Of a stretch of DNA of 64,000 nt, positions 1-8,197 are shown one piece after another. A program made the translations under genes and the position numbers. The stretch is from NCBI RefSeq assembly GCF_009858335.1, contig NZ_VMSE01000002.1, positions 372,001-436,000 of the forward strand, in the 5' to 3' direction. The notes beneath the pieces are model-generated. The model saw nothing but the letters and a program-made list of their open reading frames with translations, had not been told where the DNA came from and ran no database searches. The DNA is from Methylovorus glucosotrophus. GTDB taxonomy: Bacteria > Pseudomonadota > Gammaproteobacteria > Burkholderiales > Methylophilaceae. Position 1 is the first letter of the stretch. Every line of letters starts with the position of its first letter.

Positions 1-1230
1 GCCCGCATTATCGAAACTGCTGAGACCGATCGTTGTGTAGGAAGCTGATTTCTCGTGCTCATCATAAGTGGAGCGCGACCAGTTACTGCCAATTACCAAC
101 TCATGTTCACGACCCGCTAATTGAAATGGGCCAGATACATAGGCATCCGCAATCAATTCTTTATAGGAGTCGCGATATGCACCTGGCCAGCCGGTCAAGC
201 CAGTTCCTGTGCTGCGGTCTTCGTTGCCAAAAACATAAAGAAGTTTGGCATTTCCAGTCATTTCTTTGCGGGTTAGCTGGGTGCGCAGTTTCCAGCCGTT
301 ATTGAACAGGTGGGTCAGCTCAGCGAAGGTAATATTGTTGGTTGTATCCCAGTAGCTCCAGTCTGCAGATGTAGATGCTGATCTGCTGTAATGGCGGGTT
401 GAGCCATCCGAGTAAAGCAGTGGCAGGCTGCCCCACATCGGGCTGTTGGTATTATTCTGTTGATAGGTGTGACCAAATGTCACCGTCGTGTTATCGGTAA
501 TGTCTGCTTCAATTACGCCATAAGCGACATTCCGCTCCTGACTGTAGCGGTCCAGGTATGAGTTACGATCCTGGTTGGAAAGAACCAGGCGGCCGCGCAC
601 ATTTCCGGCCTCATTCAATGGGCCAGAGACATCCATATCTACCCGGCGCTTGTCCCAGGATCCGACGGTCAGATCAATCTTGGCCTGAAATTCTTGTGTC
701 GGGCGTTTGCGGATAAAGTTGATGGTGGCTGATGGGTTTCCTGTGCCGGATAATAAGCCTGTCGCACCCCGTAAGACCTCAATTCGATCATAGACTGCAG
801 TATCTATATCACCAATTAATAGCCCATCCGGGAACGGCACACCAAGTCCATCTATCTGGAAGTTGGTAATGTCTGAGCCTCTGGCTGTGTAATATGTACG
901 ATCGGTTTCGGCCCGTTCAACCTTAATGCCGGTGGTCATGTCCAGCACATCATTAATGGATGTGAGCTTGAAGTCATCCATTAACTCGCGTGTGACGACA
1001 GAAATCGACTGCGGTGTTTCCCGCAAACTCGTATTCAAACGGGTCGCAGTTTCTGTGGATTTCACCGTATAGGATTTTGTTTTTTCAGAAGCCTGTGGGG
1101 CCGAGTCTTCGGCCTGGGCGCTTACTTTCACTTCCGGCAGTGTGCTTGTGTTTTCAGCGGTTTGTTCGGCAGCGAAACTATTGGCTGCCCAGATGGCGGA
1201 GAGAGCCAGCGCAAGTGCTTTTTGTTGCAT
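1..1230 (-). CDS. TonB-dependent siderophore receptor, 3' part cut by the window edge
   Basis: Outer-membrane receptor expected to import a ferric siderophore using energy from TonB-ExbBD. Reading the minus strand from the ATG at 1228-1230 gives 410 codons with no stop before base 1, so the C-terminal part of the beta-barrel lies outside the window. The first 22 or so residues are a signal peptide (hydrophobic run ending ANSFAAE). The plug domain follows, with the family motif ETPQSISVVTREL at about residues 71-83 and EVLRGATGLLSGTGNPS at about 151-167, typical of the FhuE/FpvA-type siderophore receptor subfamily. A Fur-box-like site lies about 75 bp upstream, which fits iron-repressed expression. 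The ligand cannot be told from sequence. Confidence 0.93.
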   Translation of the reverse strand, partial: MQQKALALALSAIWAANSFAAEQTAENTSTLPEVKVSAQAEDSAPQASEKTKSYTVKSTETATRLNTSLRETPQSISVVTRELMDDFKLTSINDVLDMTTGIKVERAETDRTYYTARGSDITNFQIDGLGVPFPDGLLIGDIDTAVYDRIEVLRGATGLLSGTGNPSATINFIRKRPTQEFQAKIDLTVGSWDKRRVDMDVSGPLNEAGNVRGRLVLSNQDRNSYLDRYSQERNVAYGVIEADITDNTTVTFGHTYQQNNTNSPMWGSLPLLYSDGSTRHYSRSASTSADWSYWDTTNNITFAELTHLFNNGWKLRTQLTRKEMTGNAKLLYVFGNEDRSTGTGLTGWPGAYRDSYKELIADAYVSGPFQLAGREHELVIGSNWSRSTYDEHEKSASYTTIGLSSFDNAG

Positions 1231-1305
1231 GGGGTGTCCTCATGGAGCTTATGGTTGAGGCACGGGCGGGCTACTTGTTGCTGGCTGGTGCGGATGATTA
1301 ATTTA

Positions 1306-1324
1306 TCAAATGATAATCGTTTTC
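1306..1324 (-). promoter_or_regulatory. Fur box upstream of the TonB receptor
   Basis: The 19 bases match the classical Fur consensus GATAATGATAATCATTATC at 14 of 19 positions, including an unbroken TGATAATC core at 1311-1318. It lies 76-94 bases before the receptor start, where a promoter would be expected. Direction is assigned from the only gene that starts nearby. Confidence 0.75.
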
Positions 1325-1423
1325 ATCCACATTGAAAATGCATGGAGTGTAAAAGTGTTGGATTTTTACATCTGCAAAGGAACTTACAGGGTATCAGGAG
1401 AGGTATCCCCCGCTTGAAGAGCA

Positions 1424-1451
1424 GTGAATGTTGCAGGGGTGCAACATTCAC
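1424..1451 (-). terminator. 12-bp perfect hairpin after the coq7-DUF2322 unit
   Basis: A perfect inverted repeat of 12 bp (GTGAATGTTGCA at 1424-1435, its complement at 1440-1451) with a four-base loop. It starts 11 bases past the stop codon of the DUF2322 gene on the minus strand. The downstream T content is only modest, so it may be a weak intrinsic terminator or an mRNA 3'-end stabiliser. Confidence 0.55.
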
Positions 1452-1461
1452 GGAGGGAAAT

Positions 1462-1776
1462 TTATTCTGTCACTTTGGCCGTCAGGGTGTGCTGGCTCGA
1501 AATGACATCCAGCAAGCGGTCGATATTGGGGTGTTTGCCTGGAAAGGCTTTTGCATCCGCAGTGTGCTCGGCATACAGATCCAAGCCCTCCTGAGCGGCG
1601 GCGGGTGTGATGGCGCCATGCTTTTTGATCAGGTGTTGATATACCTTAAGCGAGCCCTGGCTGCCGGGTTTGTTTTCAATCAAGCCTGCGGGTTGCTGGT
1701 CAGGAGTGTAAAGGGCGATGGATTGAATATGATCTGCACTGGCAAGGGTACTGAGAATTTCGCTAAAAGGTTTCAT
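1462..1776 (-). CDS. DUF2322 family protein
   Basis: A 104-residue cytoplasmic protein of unknown function that looks like the small DUF2322 family. The recognised part is the C-terminal half, with EGLDLYAEHTADA followed by PGKHPNIDRLLDVI at about residues 79-92. There is no signal peptide or membrane segment. It lies 18 bases downstream of coq7 on the same strand and is probably cotranscribed with it, and it is followed by a 12-bp hairpin. Family assignment is from memory of the motif; no activity can be inferred. Confidence 0.75.
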   Translation of the reverse strand: MKPFSEILSTLASADHIQSIALYTPDQQPAGLIENKPGSQGSLKVYQHLIKKHGAITPAAAQEGLDLYAEHTADAKAFPGKHPNIDRLLDVISSQHTLTAKVTE

Positions 1777-1794
1777 GGCGGTGTTTTATCAGGC

Positions 1795-2415
1795 TTAAAG
1801 ATAATAGGTGGTGGAAGTCATGACTTTGGACGCGGCTTGCATGGCGGACTTGATCGTAGGTGGAAGCTCCGCTCCACCCTGTGCCACGGCAGTTTCGGCA
1901 TGCTTGGCTTCGTCTTCCTGCATCTGGGTGACAACTGCACGGCTTTTGGCATCCTGCTCAGGTAGCGTTTGCAGATGGGATTGCAAATGCCGACCCACCT
2001 GACGTTCCGTTTCCGCCAGAAAGCCCAAGTTCCATTTATCGCCCAGGGCGCCAGCCAATGCACCAAGTGCAAACGAGCCACCGTACCAGAGCGGGTTGAG
2101 CAGGCTTTTGCGGCCACCCAGTTCGCGGATGCGCTTTTCGCACCAGGCCAGATGCTCGGTCTCTTCACGCGAGGCTTCCTGCAAAGCTGCCACCGTCTGC
2201 GGATTGCGTGCAGTCAGAGCCTGGCCGTTGTACAGCGCCTGTGCGCAGACTTCGCCCACATGGTTGATGCGCATGAGGGATGCCGCATGGCGTTTTTCAG
2301 TCGCACTGAGAGGTGCTTCGGGAATCGTTTGGTCGGGGAAGGGGCGTTGGCTGTGGGCTTCGGCAAATACCGTGCGCAGGCCTTTGTCTAACTCGATGAT
2401 CAGTTTGTCCAGCAT
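1795..2415 (-). CDS. coq7: Coq7-type demethoxyubiquinone hydroxylase
   Basis: Di-iron monooxygenase that hydroxylates the ring of demethoxyubiquinol in the aerobic ubiquinone pathway, working at the inner membrane. The 206-residue protein shows the iron-binding carboxylate pattern: Glu in [10 protein letters not shown], ExxH in [10 protein letters not shown], and ExxH in [11 protein letters not shown]. The start at 2415 ([10 protein letters not shown]) is preferred over an in-frame ATG 36 bases upstream because GGAAAG sits at proper distance before 2415, and because the upstream stretch is the terminator hairpin of the preceding gene. A downstream DUF2322 gene probably shares the transcript. 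This replaces UbiF-type flavin enzymes in many proteobacteria. Confidence 0.93.
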   Translation of the reverse strand: MLDKLIIELDKGLRTVFAEAHSQRPFPDQTIPEAPLSATEKRHAASLMRINHVGEVCAQALYNGQALTARNPQTVAALQEASREETEHLAWCEKRIRELGGRKSLLNPLWYGGSFALGALAGALGDKWNLGFLAETERQVGRHLQSHLQTLPEQDAKSRAVVTQMQEDEAKHAETAVAQGGAELPPTIKSAMQAASKVMTSTTYYL

Positions 2416-2430
2416 GATGACTTTCCAATG

Positions 2431-2459
2431 AAAACCGCCGCCATATTGCATGGCGGCGG
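2431..2459 (-). terminator. Intrinsic terminator of ctpA
   Basis: On the minus strand a 10-bp perfect stem (CCGCCGCCAT / ATGGCGGCGG, 2435-2444 with 2450-2459) with a five-base loop is followed by TTTT. It lies 8 bases past the ctpA stop codon and ahead of the coq7 start, so coq7 probably has its own promoter or is reached by read-through. Confidence 0.8.
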
Positions 2460-2467
2460 GTTCGGTC

Positions 2468-3883
2468 TTACTTGTGTTGCAGGATCTGCAGGCCTTTGAG
2501 CAGGTTCAGGGCCTGAGTGAACTGGTAGTCGTTCTTGGAGCCTGGCTCCATGGGAGCCTTGTCAGCGGCTTTGTCCTTGCCATCCTTGTCGGCTGGCTTG
2601 GCATCATCCTGGCTGTTGGCCGGGGTTTTTGGCGTTTCAATCGTCACCGGAGTATCGCCATCCTTAGGGTTGGACAGGTGATGTGACAGATCAGCCTCGC
2701 GCAGATTCATGCCTTGCTCGACGGTGTTGATCGTTCCTTCTTCCACAGCGATGTCCGGCACGATGCCCTTGGCCTGGATGGAGCGGCCATTCGGCGTGAA
2801 GTAACGCGCAGTTGTCAGCTTGATGGCGGTGCCGTTATTCATGGGCAGAATGGTTTGAACGGAGCCTTTGCCAAAACTCTGGGTGCCCATGATGACGGCG
2901 CGCTTGTGATCTTGCAGAGCGCCGGACACAATTTCAGAAGCCGAAGCGGAGCCGCCGTTTACCAATACTGCCATGGGCACGGTCTTGATGTCCGCAGGCA
3001 GGTTGCGCAGGTAATCACCACCGCCGCGCACGTAGTTTTCAGGTTGTGCGGTCAGACGCATCTTGGCATCTTCCGTGCGGCCTTCGGTGTAGACCACGAG
3101 GTCACCCTTGGGCAGGAAGGCAGCCGAAACACCAACAGCTGCGTTCAACAAGCCGCCTGGATTGTTGCGCAAGTCCAGAATCAGGCCCTTGAACGGTTCC
3201 TTGTTTTCGTCACGCATGGTCTTGAGGGCCTTGGCCAGGTCTTCACCAGTGTGTTCCTGGAACTGGGTGATGCGGACATAGGCGTAGCCAGGTTCGGTCA
3301 GCTTGAATTTCACGCTTTGCGTTTTGATCACGGCCCGGTTCAGGGTCACGATGATAGGTTTGGCTTCGCCCTTGCGCAGGATGGTCAGGGTGATGGGGGT
3401 GTCTGGCTTGCCGCGCATGCGCTTGACGGCATCATTCAGCGTCATGCCTTTAACCGGGGTTTCATCCAGTTTTACGATCAGGTCGCCGCTCTTGAGGCCG
3501 GCCTTGTAGGCAGGGGTGTCTTCAATCGGGGACACTACCTTGACGAAACCATCTTCCATGCCGACTTCTATGCCCAGGCCGCCGAATTCGCCTTGCGTAC
3601 CGGCTTGCAGGTCCTTGAAGCCATCAGCATCAAGATAGGCCGAGTGAGGGTCCAGCCCGGACAGCATGCCGTTGATAGCCTCGGTCAGGAGTTTTTTGTC
3701 TTCCACCGGTTCTACGTAGTCACTTTTGATCTTGCCGAAAATCTCAGCGAAGGTGCGCAAATCGTCGATAGGCAGCTGTGGTTTGGTTTCCTTATCGGCG
3801 ACGGCGGAGTAGTTGAGGCTGAGCATGATGCCCAGAACAGCACCCGCAGTGATGAGGCCGAATTTTTCGAATTTTGCGCGCAT
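2468..3883 (-). CDS. ctpA: S41 carboxyl-terminal processing protease
   Basis: Periplasmic Ser/Lys protease that trims or degrades envelope proteins from the C-terminus. The 471-residue protein begins with a signal or anchor segment ([20 protein letters not shown]), then a PDZ domain at roughly 85-165 ([25 protein letters not shown]), then the S41 core with the nucleophile region [15 protein letters not shown] near residue 310 and the lysine region [12 protein letters not shown] near 335. The C-terminal 80 or so residues are a Lys/Asp/Pro-rich tail. The start at 3883 is chosen over one 18 bases upstream because AAGGA precedes it. It forms a single transcription unit ending in a strong terminator. 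Confidence 0.95.
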   Translation of the reverse strand: MRAKFEKFGLITAGAVLGIMLSLNYSAVADKETKPQLPIDDLRTFAEIFGKIKSDYVEPVEDKKLLTEAINGMLSGLDPHSAYLDADGFKDLQAGTQGEFGGLGIEVGMEDGFVKVVSPIEDTPAYKAGLKSGDLIVKLDETPVKGMTLNDAVKRMRGKPDTPITLTILRKGEAKPIIVTLNRAVIKTQSVKFKLTEPGYAYVRITQFQEHTGEDLAKALKTMRDENKEPFKGLILDLRNNPGGLLNAAVGVSAAFLPKGDLVVYTEGRTEDAKMRLTAQPENYVRGGGDYLRNLPADIKTVPMAVLVNGGSASASEIVSGALQDHKRAVIMGTQSFGKGSVQTILPMNNGTAIKLTTARYFTPNGRSIQAKGIVPDIAVEEGTINTVEQGMNLREADLSHHLSNPKDGDTPVTIETPKTPANSQDDAKPADKDGKDKAADKAPMEPGSKNDYQFTQALNLLKGLQILQHK

Positions 3884-4079
3884 GTGACACGATTCCTTCA
3901 TGGGAAAAGTAATGGGAAGTACTTAATGATTAATCAGATTAAAATTGAGCTTAACGCAAAGCTTGCATATTTTCCGCTATTTAATGGGAGCTTGCAAAGC
4001 CGCCGAGTGTTTTTAGGCGGTTTTTTACGCTATTTGTCAAAATCTTGCATACCTAACATCTTGCTAACTTGAGGTTGTC

Positions 4080-4355
4080 ATGAAATCACATCATATCGAA
4101 CTCGAATACTGTACCCAATGCCGCTGGTTGCTGAGAGCGGCCTGGATGGCACAAGAGTTATTGACGACCTTCGAATCGGACATCGAACGTGTATCGCTGG
4201 TTCCGGGTACCGGGGGCATTTTTGAGGTGCGTCTGAATGGCGAGGTTATTTTTTCGCGAAAACAGATGGAGCGTTTCCCCGAGTCCAAAGAATTAAAGCA
4301 GCTGATCCGTGACCGCATTGATCCTGAGCGCTCTCTTGGACACAGTGATCGCTAG
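4080..4355 (+). CDS. SelT/SelW/SelH (Rdx) family thioredoxin-like protein
   Basis: Small cytoplasmic protein of 91 residues with the Rdx fold. A CxxC motif (YCTQCRW, residues 11-16) near the N-terminus is followed by the family hallmark SLVPGTGGIFEVRLNGEVIFSRK and RFPESKELKQLIRDRI. Members are thought to act in thiol redox chemistry, but the bacterial substrate is not known. Here both active positions are cysteine, with no selenocysteine codon. It is divergent from ctpA and is followed by the EAL gene in the same direction, with a Fur box between them, so the two are probably separately regulated. Confidence 0.88.
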   Translation: MKSHHIELEYCTQCRWLLRAAWMAQELLTTFESDIERVSLVPGTGGIFEVRLNGEVIFSRKQMERFPESKELKQLIRDRIDPERSLGHSDR

Positions 4356-4422
4356 GATGCGTTTGCAGAAATGCATAAATTTAAGGGATAAATTTTTAAA
4401 CTCAATTTTGCAAATTTTTACT

Positions 4423-4441
4423 TTAAATAATAATCATTCTC
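4423..4441 (+). promoter_or_regulatory. Fur box upstream of the EAL-domain gene
   Basis: Matches the 19-base Fur consensus at 14 of 19 positions, with the core ATAATCATT at 4430-4438 intact. It lies about 44-62 bases before the EAL gene start, within an AT-rich promoter-like stretch. The match quality equals that of the site before the TonB receptor, which supports both. Confidence 0.7.
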
Positions 4442-4484
4442 AAATAGAATTGGCTGTATGTGATTCTGATTGAGGTGAATGTTA

Positions 4485-5273
4485 ATGAATGCGATTAACC
4501 GGCTTGAGTTAAAAGCGCTGTTTGCCAGCCAGGCATTAGACCCTGAGGAACTGCCCGCCCATGACATGCTGGATGTGGTGATGTCCCGGCGCTTTGGGGT
4601 GGAGTATCAGCCTATTGTCGACGTGCAGGCTTGCGAAGTGATGGGCTATCAAGCCTCTGCCAGATTCTGGAATGCCGAGCAGCAAGCGCTGGATGCAGGG
4701 CGCATGTTTGCCAGCCTGCACCGCAACCCCTTGCTGCTGTTTTATACCGAACTGGAGATGAAGCGCTTGCAGATCGCGCAGGCGCCCAGCCAGGGATGGC
4801 TGATGCTGGATCTGGATATCGACAGCTTTTTTGAAGGTGGTGACCATCTGGATAATCCGTTTTTGCAGCTGTTCAAGACCCATGCCTGGACGGAGCGCGA
4901 GCTACTGGTCAACATTGTCGAAAATCATAATCTTGCCGATGCCCAGCGCTCGCAACGCATGATCGAGCTATTGCAGCAGAGTGGCACTTCGGTGGCGCTG
5001 GAGGATGTGGGCGTGCGCTGGGGCATGTTTTCACTGAGTGCTTTTATGGATGCCACGGTGATCAAGTTTAATGGTCAGCAGTTGCGCAGTATGAATGAAA
5101 ACGCCGCTCAGGCCATGGTCGATTGGCTGGTGAGCGCTGCCCGGCGCATAGGCGTGCATGTCATCATGAGTGGCATTGATAGCTGCGAAGAATTCGAATG
5201 GGCGAAACGTTTTGGCGTGGATTATGTGCAAGGCGGACTGTTTGCCAAGCAAGAGATTACGGCCAAGCTATAA
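4485..5273 (+). CDS. Degenerate EAL-domain protein, probably catalytically inactive
   Basis: A 262-residue stand-alone EAL-fold protein with no GGDEF, PAS or membrane segment. The fold markers are present (YQPIVDV, MLDLDIDSFF, ATVIKFNGQQL, DYVQGGLFAKQ), but the catalytic signatures are altered: the EAL triplet is GYQAS at about residue 54-58, the usual DDFGTG is EDVGVR, and the usual AEGVE is SGIDS. The family knowledge is that these positions bind metal and c-di-GMP, so it is probably a non-hydrolytic binding protein or protein-interaction regulator. The start at 4485 is chosen because GAGGTG lies 7 bases upstream; an ATG at 4479 sits too close to it. A Fur box precedes it, so iron control is likely. 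Confidence 0.85.
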   Translation: MNAINRLELKALFASQALDPEELPAHDMLDVVMSRRFGVEYQPIVDVQACEVMGYQASARFWNAEQQALDAGRMFASLHRNPLLLFYTELEMKRLQIAQAPSQGWLMLDLDIDSFFEGGDHLDNPFLQLFKTHAWTERELLVNIVENHNLADAQRSQRMIELLQQSGTSVALEDVGVRWGMFSLSAFMDATVIKFNGQQLRSMNENAAQAMVDWLVSAARRIGVHVIMSGIDSCEEFEWAKRFGVDYVQGGLFAKQEITAKL

Positions 5274-5326
5274 ACGATACGGTGGTAAGGAAGGGCAGTT
5301 GAAACAGAGGTTACGGCGGGGAGGAG

Positions 5327-5863
5327 TTACTTGAGGGAAGGCTGGCTGGATTCGGTTTCACTCGGCTCAATACGTCGGGCGCCATTGAAGCGTTTGGCCC
5401 AGTAGGCATCTTTCATATCCACCACCTGAATGCCGCCGCCCGTGCTGGGGGCATGGATAAAGCGGTTGTCACCCAGATAAATGCCCACATGAGAAAAGGC
5501 AGATTTAAGCGTATTAAAAAACACCAAGTCGCCGGGTTGCAGCTCATCTTTGGATACAGACTGGCCCAACTGGCTGATGGCGCGTGCATTATGTGGCAGG
5601 GTCAGGCTGGCTGCCTGCTTGAATACATAACGAACAAAGCCGCTGCAATCAAATCCGGTGTCCGGGGAGTTCCCGCCGTATTTGTACTGAATGCCAGTGA
5701 GGCTGAGCGCGTTTAGCAGGACTTCTTGCGCCGTGTCTGACCAGTCAGCCGTGTCGGCAGCAAAGCCTGATTTGTTGCTGCCATTGTCCGCGCGCGTCTC
5801 TGCCGCATGGCAAAAACTGGTGAACAACAAGCCGAGAAAAATGAAGAGGGTGGCAAAACGCAT
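5327..5863 (-). CDS. Secreted NlpC/P60 (C40) peptidoglycan hydrolase
   Basis: Probable periplasmic cysteine endopeptidase that cuts peptide stems of peptidoglycan. The 178-residue protein has an N-terminal signal peptide (MRFATLFIFLGLLFTSFCHA). The C40 domain carries the nucleophile in GFDCSGFVRYVF, the histidine in SHVGIYLG, and a downstream FIHAPSTGGG. The cysteine near the signal cleavage site lacks a good lipobox, so it is probably soluble, not a lipoprotein. It is convergent with the EAL gene and divergent from the next gene, so it is monocistronic. Partner or activator proteins are not visible nearby. Confidence 0.92.
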   Translation of the reverse strand: MRFATLFIFLGLLFTSFCHAAETRADNGSNKSGFAADTADWSDTAQEVLLNALSLTGIQYKYGGNSPDTGFDCSGFVRYVFKQAASLTLPHNARAISQLGQSVSKDELQPGDLVFFNTLKSAFSHVGIYLGDNRFIHAPSTGGGIQVVDMKDAYWAKRFNGARRIEPSETESSQPSLK

Positions 5864-5994
5864 GCCCCGATTCTAAAAGCAAAAGACGCGTGTTGTAAAC
5901 CCTTGACGCAATGTGAAATTATTTTCGGCCTTCGGTTGCCAAGGAACCATAGTGTAGAATCAGGCTCAAGACATCACCAACGCCGGAGCCTGGT

Positions 5995-6312
5995 ATGCGC
6001 AATCACTCCCTGATGAAATTCCGCAATATTCGCTATTCCTCCCCTCAGCTGGCGCATGATGTGCAGCGACCGCAAGAGGGCTTGCAGGGCACCTTGGCCG
6101 ACTACGCACATCATATGGGGGTGAGCACCAGGCAACGTTTGCGTTTGATTGCCAGAGGCGTTGTAAATGAAATTCGCAGCAGCGCGCGGGAAGGCGGCAA
6201 GATGGCGGGCCGGGCGGCGGAACGAGTAAAAGCCAGACTGGCGCATGGCGCTGCCCGCCGACTGATCAAGCTGGCGGACAGGCTGGAACGCAAGGTCTCC
6301 CGCATCAAGTAG
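5995..6312 (+). CDS. Small basic hypothetical protein
   Basis: A 105-residue open frame that I do not recognise. It is strongly basic, rich in Arg and Lys, and predicted to be mainly helical in its second half (repeated AAERVKARL, ARRLIKLADRLERK segments). There is no signal peptide. GGAG lies about 8 bases before the ATG at 5995; a second Met at 6013 is an alternative start. It lies 54 bases ahead of the ABC1 kinase gene in the same direction, so cotranscription is possible. A nucleic-acid or membrane-surface binding role would be speculation. An antisense open frame covers the same bases, so the coding call is moderate. Confidence 0.5.
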   Translation: MRNHSLMKFRNIRYSSPQLAHDVQRPQEGLQGTLADYAHHMGVSTRQRLRLIARGVVNEIRSSAREGGKMAGRAAERVKARLAHGAARRLIKLADRLERKVSRIK

Positions 6313-6366
6313 CCTCAAGTTACGTAGCGCTAATGTCACCCACCTAACAGGAATAAATTAACGCCC

Positions 6367-8046
6367 ATGATTCGTGCCACCCTCTTCGTTATTCGTGACT
6401 TTCGCCGTATTCGGGCCATCGCCGGTATTTTGATGCGCTATGGCTGGGGGGATGTCGCCAAGCGTCTTGGGCGTGGCAGCTTTATACGCCGGGCGGGCAA
6501 TGCCCTGAATTCAGAGGCTTCACGCGAGGTCATGAGCTTGCCATCCGAAGTGCGCGCGCGCCTGGCGATTCAGGAGCTGGGGCCAACCTTCGTGAAATTG
6601 GGTCAGGTGCTGGCAACCCGTCCCGATATTTTTCCGCCCAACTGGATTGCCGAATTTGCCAAGCTGCAGGATCAAGTGCCGCCAGTGGCTTTTGAAGAGC
6701 TGCTGCCTGAGCTGGAAAAAGCGCTGGGCCGTTCGCCCTTCGATGTGTTTCGTGATTTTCAGGTAGAGCCGATTGCTGGCGCCTCCATTGCCCAGGTGCA
6801 CCTGGCCAAGTTGCAGGATGGCACCCCAGTCGTGCTTAAAATCCGCCGCCCAAATGTACAGCACAGTATTGATGCCGACCTGCGCTTGCTGATGCATCTG
6901 GGCAAGCTGGTCGAGGCCGAGTTTGAGCAGGCACGCCGTTTTCAGCCGGAAGAAATCATCAGCCAGTTTTCCAAATCCCTCAAGCGCGAGCTGGATCTGG
7001 CGTTGGAAGGGCGCAATACCGAACGCTTTGCGCAGAATTTTGCCAAGGATAAAAACGTCAAGTTTGCCAAGATATTCTGGGAATTCACCAGCGAGAGCGT
7101 GCTGGTCATGGAACATATTGACGGTATTGCTGGCAACGCGCTGCAAGAGGCGCGAGAGGCTGGGCTGGACCTCAAGCTGCTGGCCGAGCGTGGTGCCAAT
7201 GCGGTGCTGAAGATGGTGCTGATTGATGGGTTCTTTCACGCCGACCCGCATCCAGGCAATATTTTTTACCTGGAAAACAACCGCGTTGCCATTATTGATT
7301 GCGGCATGGTCGGCCGTATTTCTTTCGAGCGACGCGGCGAAATCGCCGATTTGCTGGCGGCGCTGGTGTCACGGGATATTGATACCCTGCGCGATATCCT
7401 CATTATCTGGGCGGGCGATGCCGAGGTGGATGAAGCCAAGTTGAGTGCGGATGTGGATGAGTTCATCTGCAACTATGACAATGCGCCGCTCAAGCACCTC
7501 AAATTCAGTGCCTTGCTGAATGACCTGACGACCATCATGCGTGAGAATCACCTGTCGGTGCCGCCTGACCTCACCATGCTGTTCAAGGCATTGGTGACCC
7601 TGGAAGGCCTGGGCAGGCAGCTGGATCCGGATTTTCAGATAGTCAGCCACCTCACGCCCTTCGTGAAGAAAATAATCATTGATCGCTATATGCCAAGCAC
7701 CCTGCTCAAGCGTGGGCGGCGGGGCATCAGCAGTATTGCCAGTGCGATTACCGAGCTGCCAGGCGATGTTTCGCAGGTATTGAAAGAAGCCGGCCGTGGC
7801 AAGCTCAAGATCAATCTGGACCTCAAGCGCCTGGATCACTTTGGTCATCAGCTTGATCACAGTACCAATCGGCTCACCATGGCCATGATTACCGCAGCCC
7901 TTATTGTGGGCTCGTCTATCGTCATGACGGTGCGCGGCGGCCCTACGCTATTTGGCCTGCCGGCCTTCGGGTTTATCGGCTTTTTCCTGGCCTTTGTCAT
8001 CGGCGTCATGCTGGTGATTTCCATCTGGCGCTCAGGGCGGGATTGA
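6367..8046 (+). CDS. ubiB: ABC1 atypical kinase family protein (UbiB/AarF)
   Basis: Kinase-like ATPase needed for ubiquinone biosynthesis, anchored in the inner membrane. The 559-residue protein has the UbiB-specific KxGQ motif (FVKLGQVLATRPDIFP, about 75-90), the Ala-rich nucleotide loop (PIAGASIAQVHLA), the VLKIRRP lysine, the catalytic FHADPHPGN near 290 and the IIDCGM metal motif near 311. Two hydrophobic segments close the C-terminus (about 508-555), as in UbiB. It is not next to ubiE/ubiJ here, so some doubt remains whether it is the main UbiB or a paralogue. A GC-rich hairpin follows the gene. Confidence 0.88.
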   Translation: MIRATLFVIRDFRRIRAIAGILMRYGWGDVAKRLGRGSFIRRAGNALNSEASREVMSLPSEVRARLAIQELGPTFVKLGQVLATRPDIFPPNWIAEFAKLQDQVPPVAFEELLPELEKALGRSPFDVFRDFQVEPIAGASIAQVHLAKLQDGTPVVLKIRRPNVQHSIDADLRLLMHLGKLVEAEFEQARRFQPEEIISQFSKSLKRELDLALEGRNTERFAQNFAKDKNVKFAKIFWEFTSESVLVMEHIDGIAGNALQEAREAGLDLKLLAERGANAVLKMVLIDGFFHADPHPGNIFYLENNRVAIIDCGMVGRISFERRGEIADLLAALVSRDIDTLRDILIIWAGDAEVDEAKLSADVDEFICNYDNAPLKHLKFSALLNDLTTIMRENHLSVPPDLTMLFKALVTLEGLGRQLDPDFQIVSHLTPFVKKIIIDRYMPSTLLKRGRRGISSIASAITELPGDVSQVLKEAGRGKLKINLDLKRLDHFGHQLDHSTNRLTMAMITAALIVGSSIVMTVRGGPTLFGLPAFGFIGFFLAFVIGVMLVISIWRSGRD

Positions 8047-8072
8047 GTCAAACATGCATTAGCTCTACAGCA

Positions 8073-8097
8073 GGGCGCGCCGTTTGAAGGCGCGCCC
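8073..8097 (+). terminator. GC-rich hairpin after ubiB, possible terminator
   Basis: A perfect 9-bp stem (GGGCGCGCC at 8073-8081, GGCGCGCCC at 8089-8097) with a seven-base loop, 27 bases past the ubiB stop. No T-run follows, so intrinsic termination is not assured. Confidence 0.45.
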
Positions 8098-8170
8098 CAA
8101 CTTGGTGCAAAAACGCACATATTGTCAGGAGTTGCTCTTGAAGATCATGATTTCTAACGACATTATGCGC

Positions 8171-8185
8171 TGGCACGCGGTTTGC
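8171..8185 (+). promoter_or_regulatory. Sigma-54 (-24/-12) promoter of the ATP-grasp cassette
   Basis: TGGCACG followed by four bases and TTGC; the invariant GG (8172-8173) and GC (8184-8185) are exactly 10 bases apart, as required for RpoN. The predicted transcript start is at about 8197, one base before the annotated ATG at 8198. The same element, nearly identical in sequence, precedes the PEP-CTERM gene at 39435. An activator is required for such promoters but is not encoded in the window. Confidence 0.75.
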
Positions 8186-8197
8186 GTAAGCTAAACC

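Noticed and set aside
4000..4026. CCGCC/GGCGG hairpin followed by six Ts
   Set aside because: The stem is only 5 bp and no plus-strand gene ends upstream of it, so a terminator call is not supported.
2714..4072. A 452-codon plus-strand frame over ctpA
   Set aside because: It is antisense to an intact S41 protease and shows no protein motif.
5936..5960. TTGCCA and TAGAAT as a promoter for the 5995 gene
   Set aside because: The spacer is only 13 bases, too short for sigma-70.
5974..6339. A 121-codon minus-strand frame over the small basic protein gene
   Set aside because: No start signal or family is seen; the plus-strand frame has a better ribosome-binding site and context. The choice is not fully certain.
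8100..8125. TTGGTGCA near GCACA as an NtrC activator site for the sigma-54 promoter
   Set aside because: The half-sites face the wrong way compared with the NtrC consensus (TGCACC then GGTGCA).
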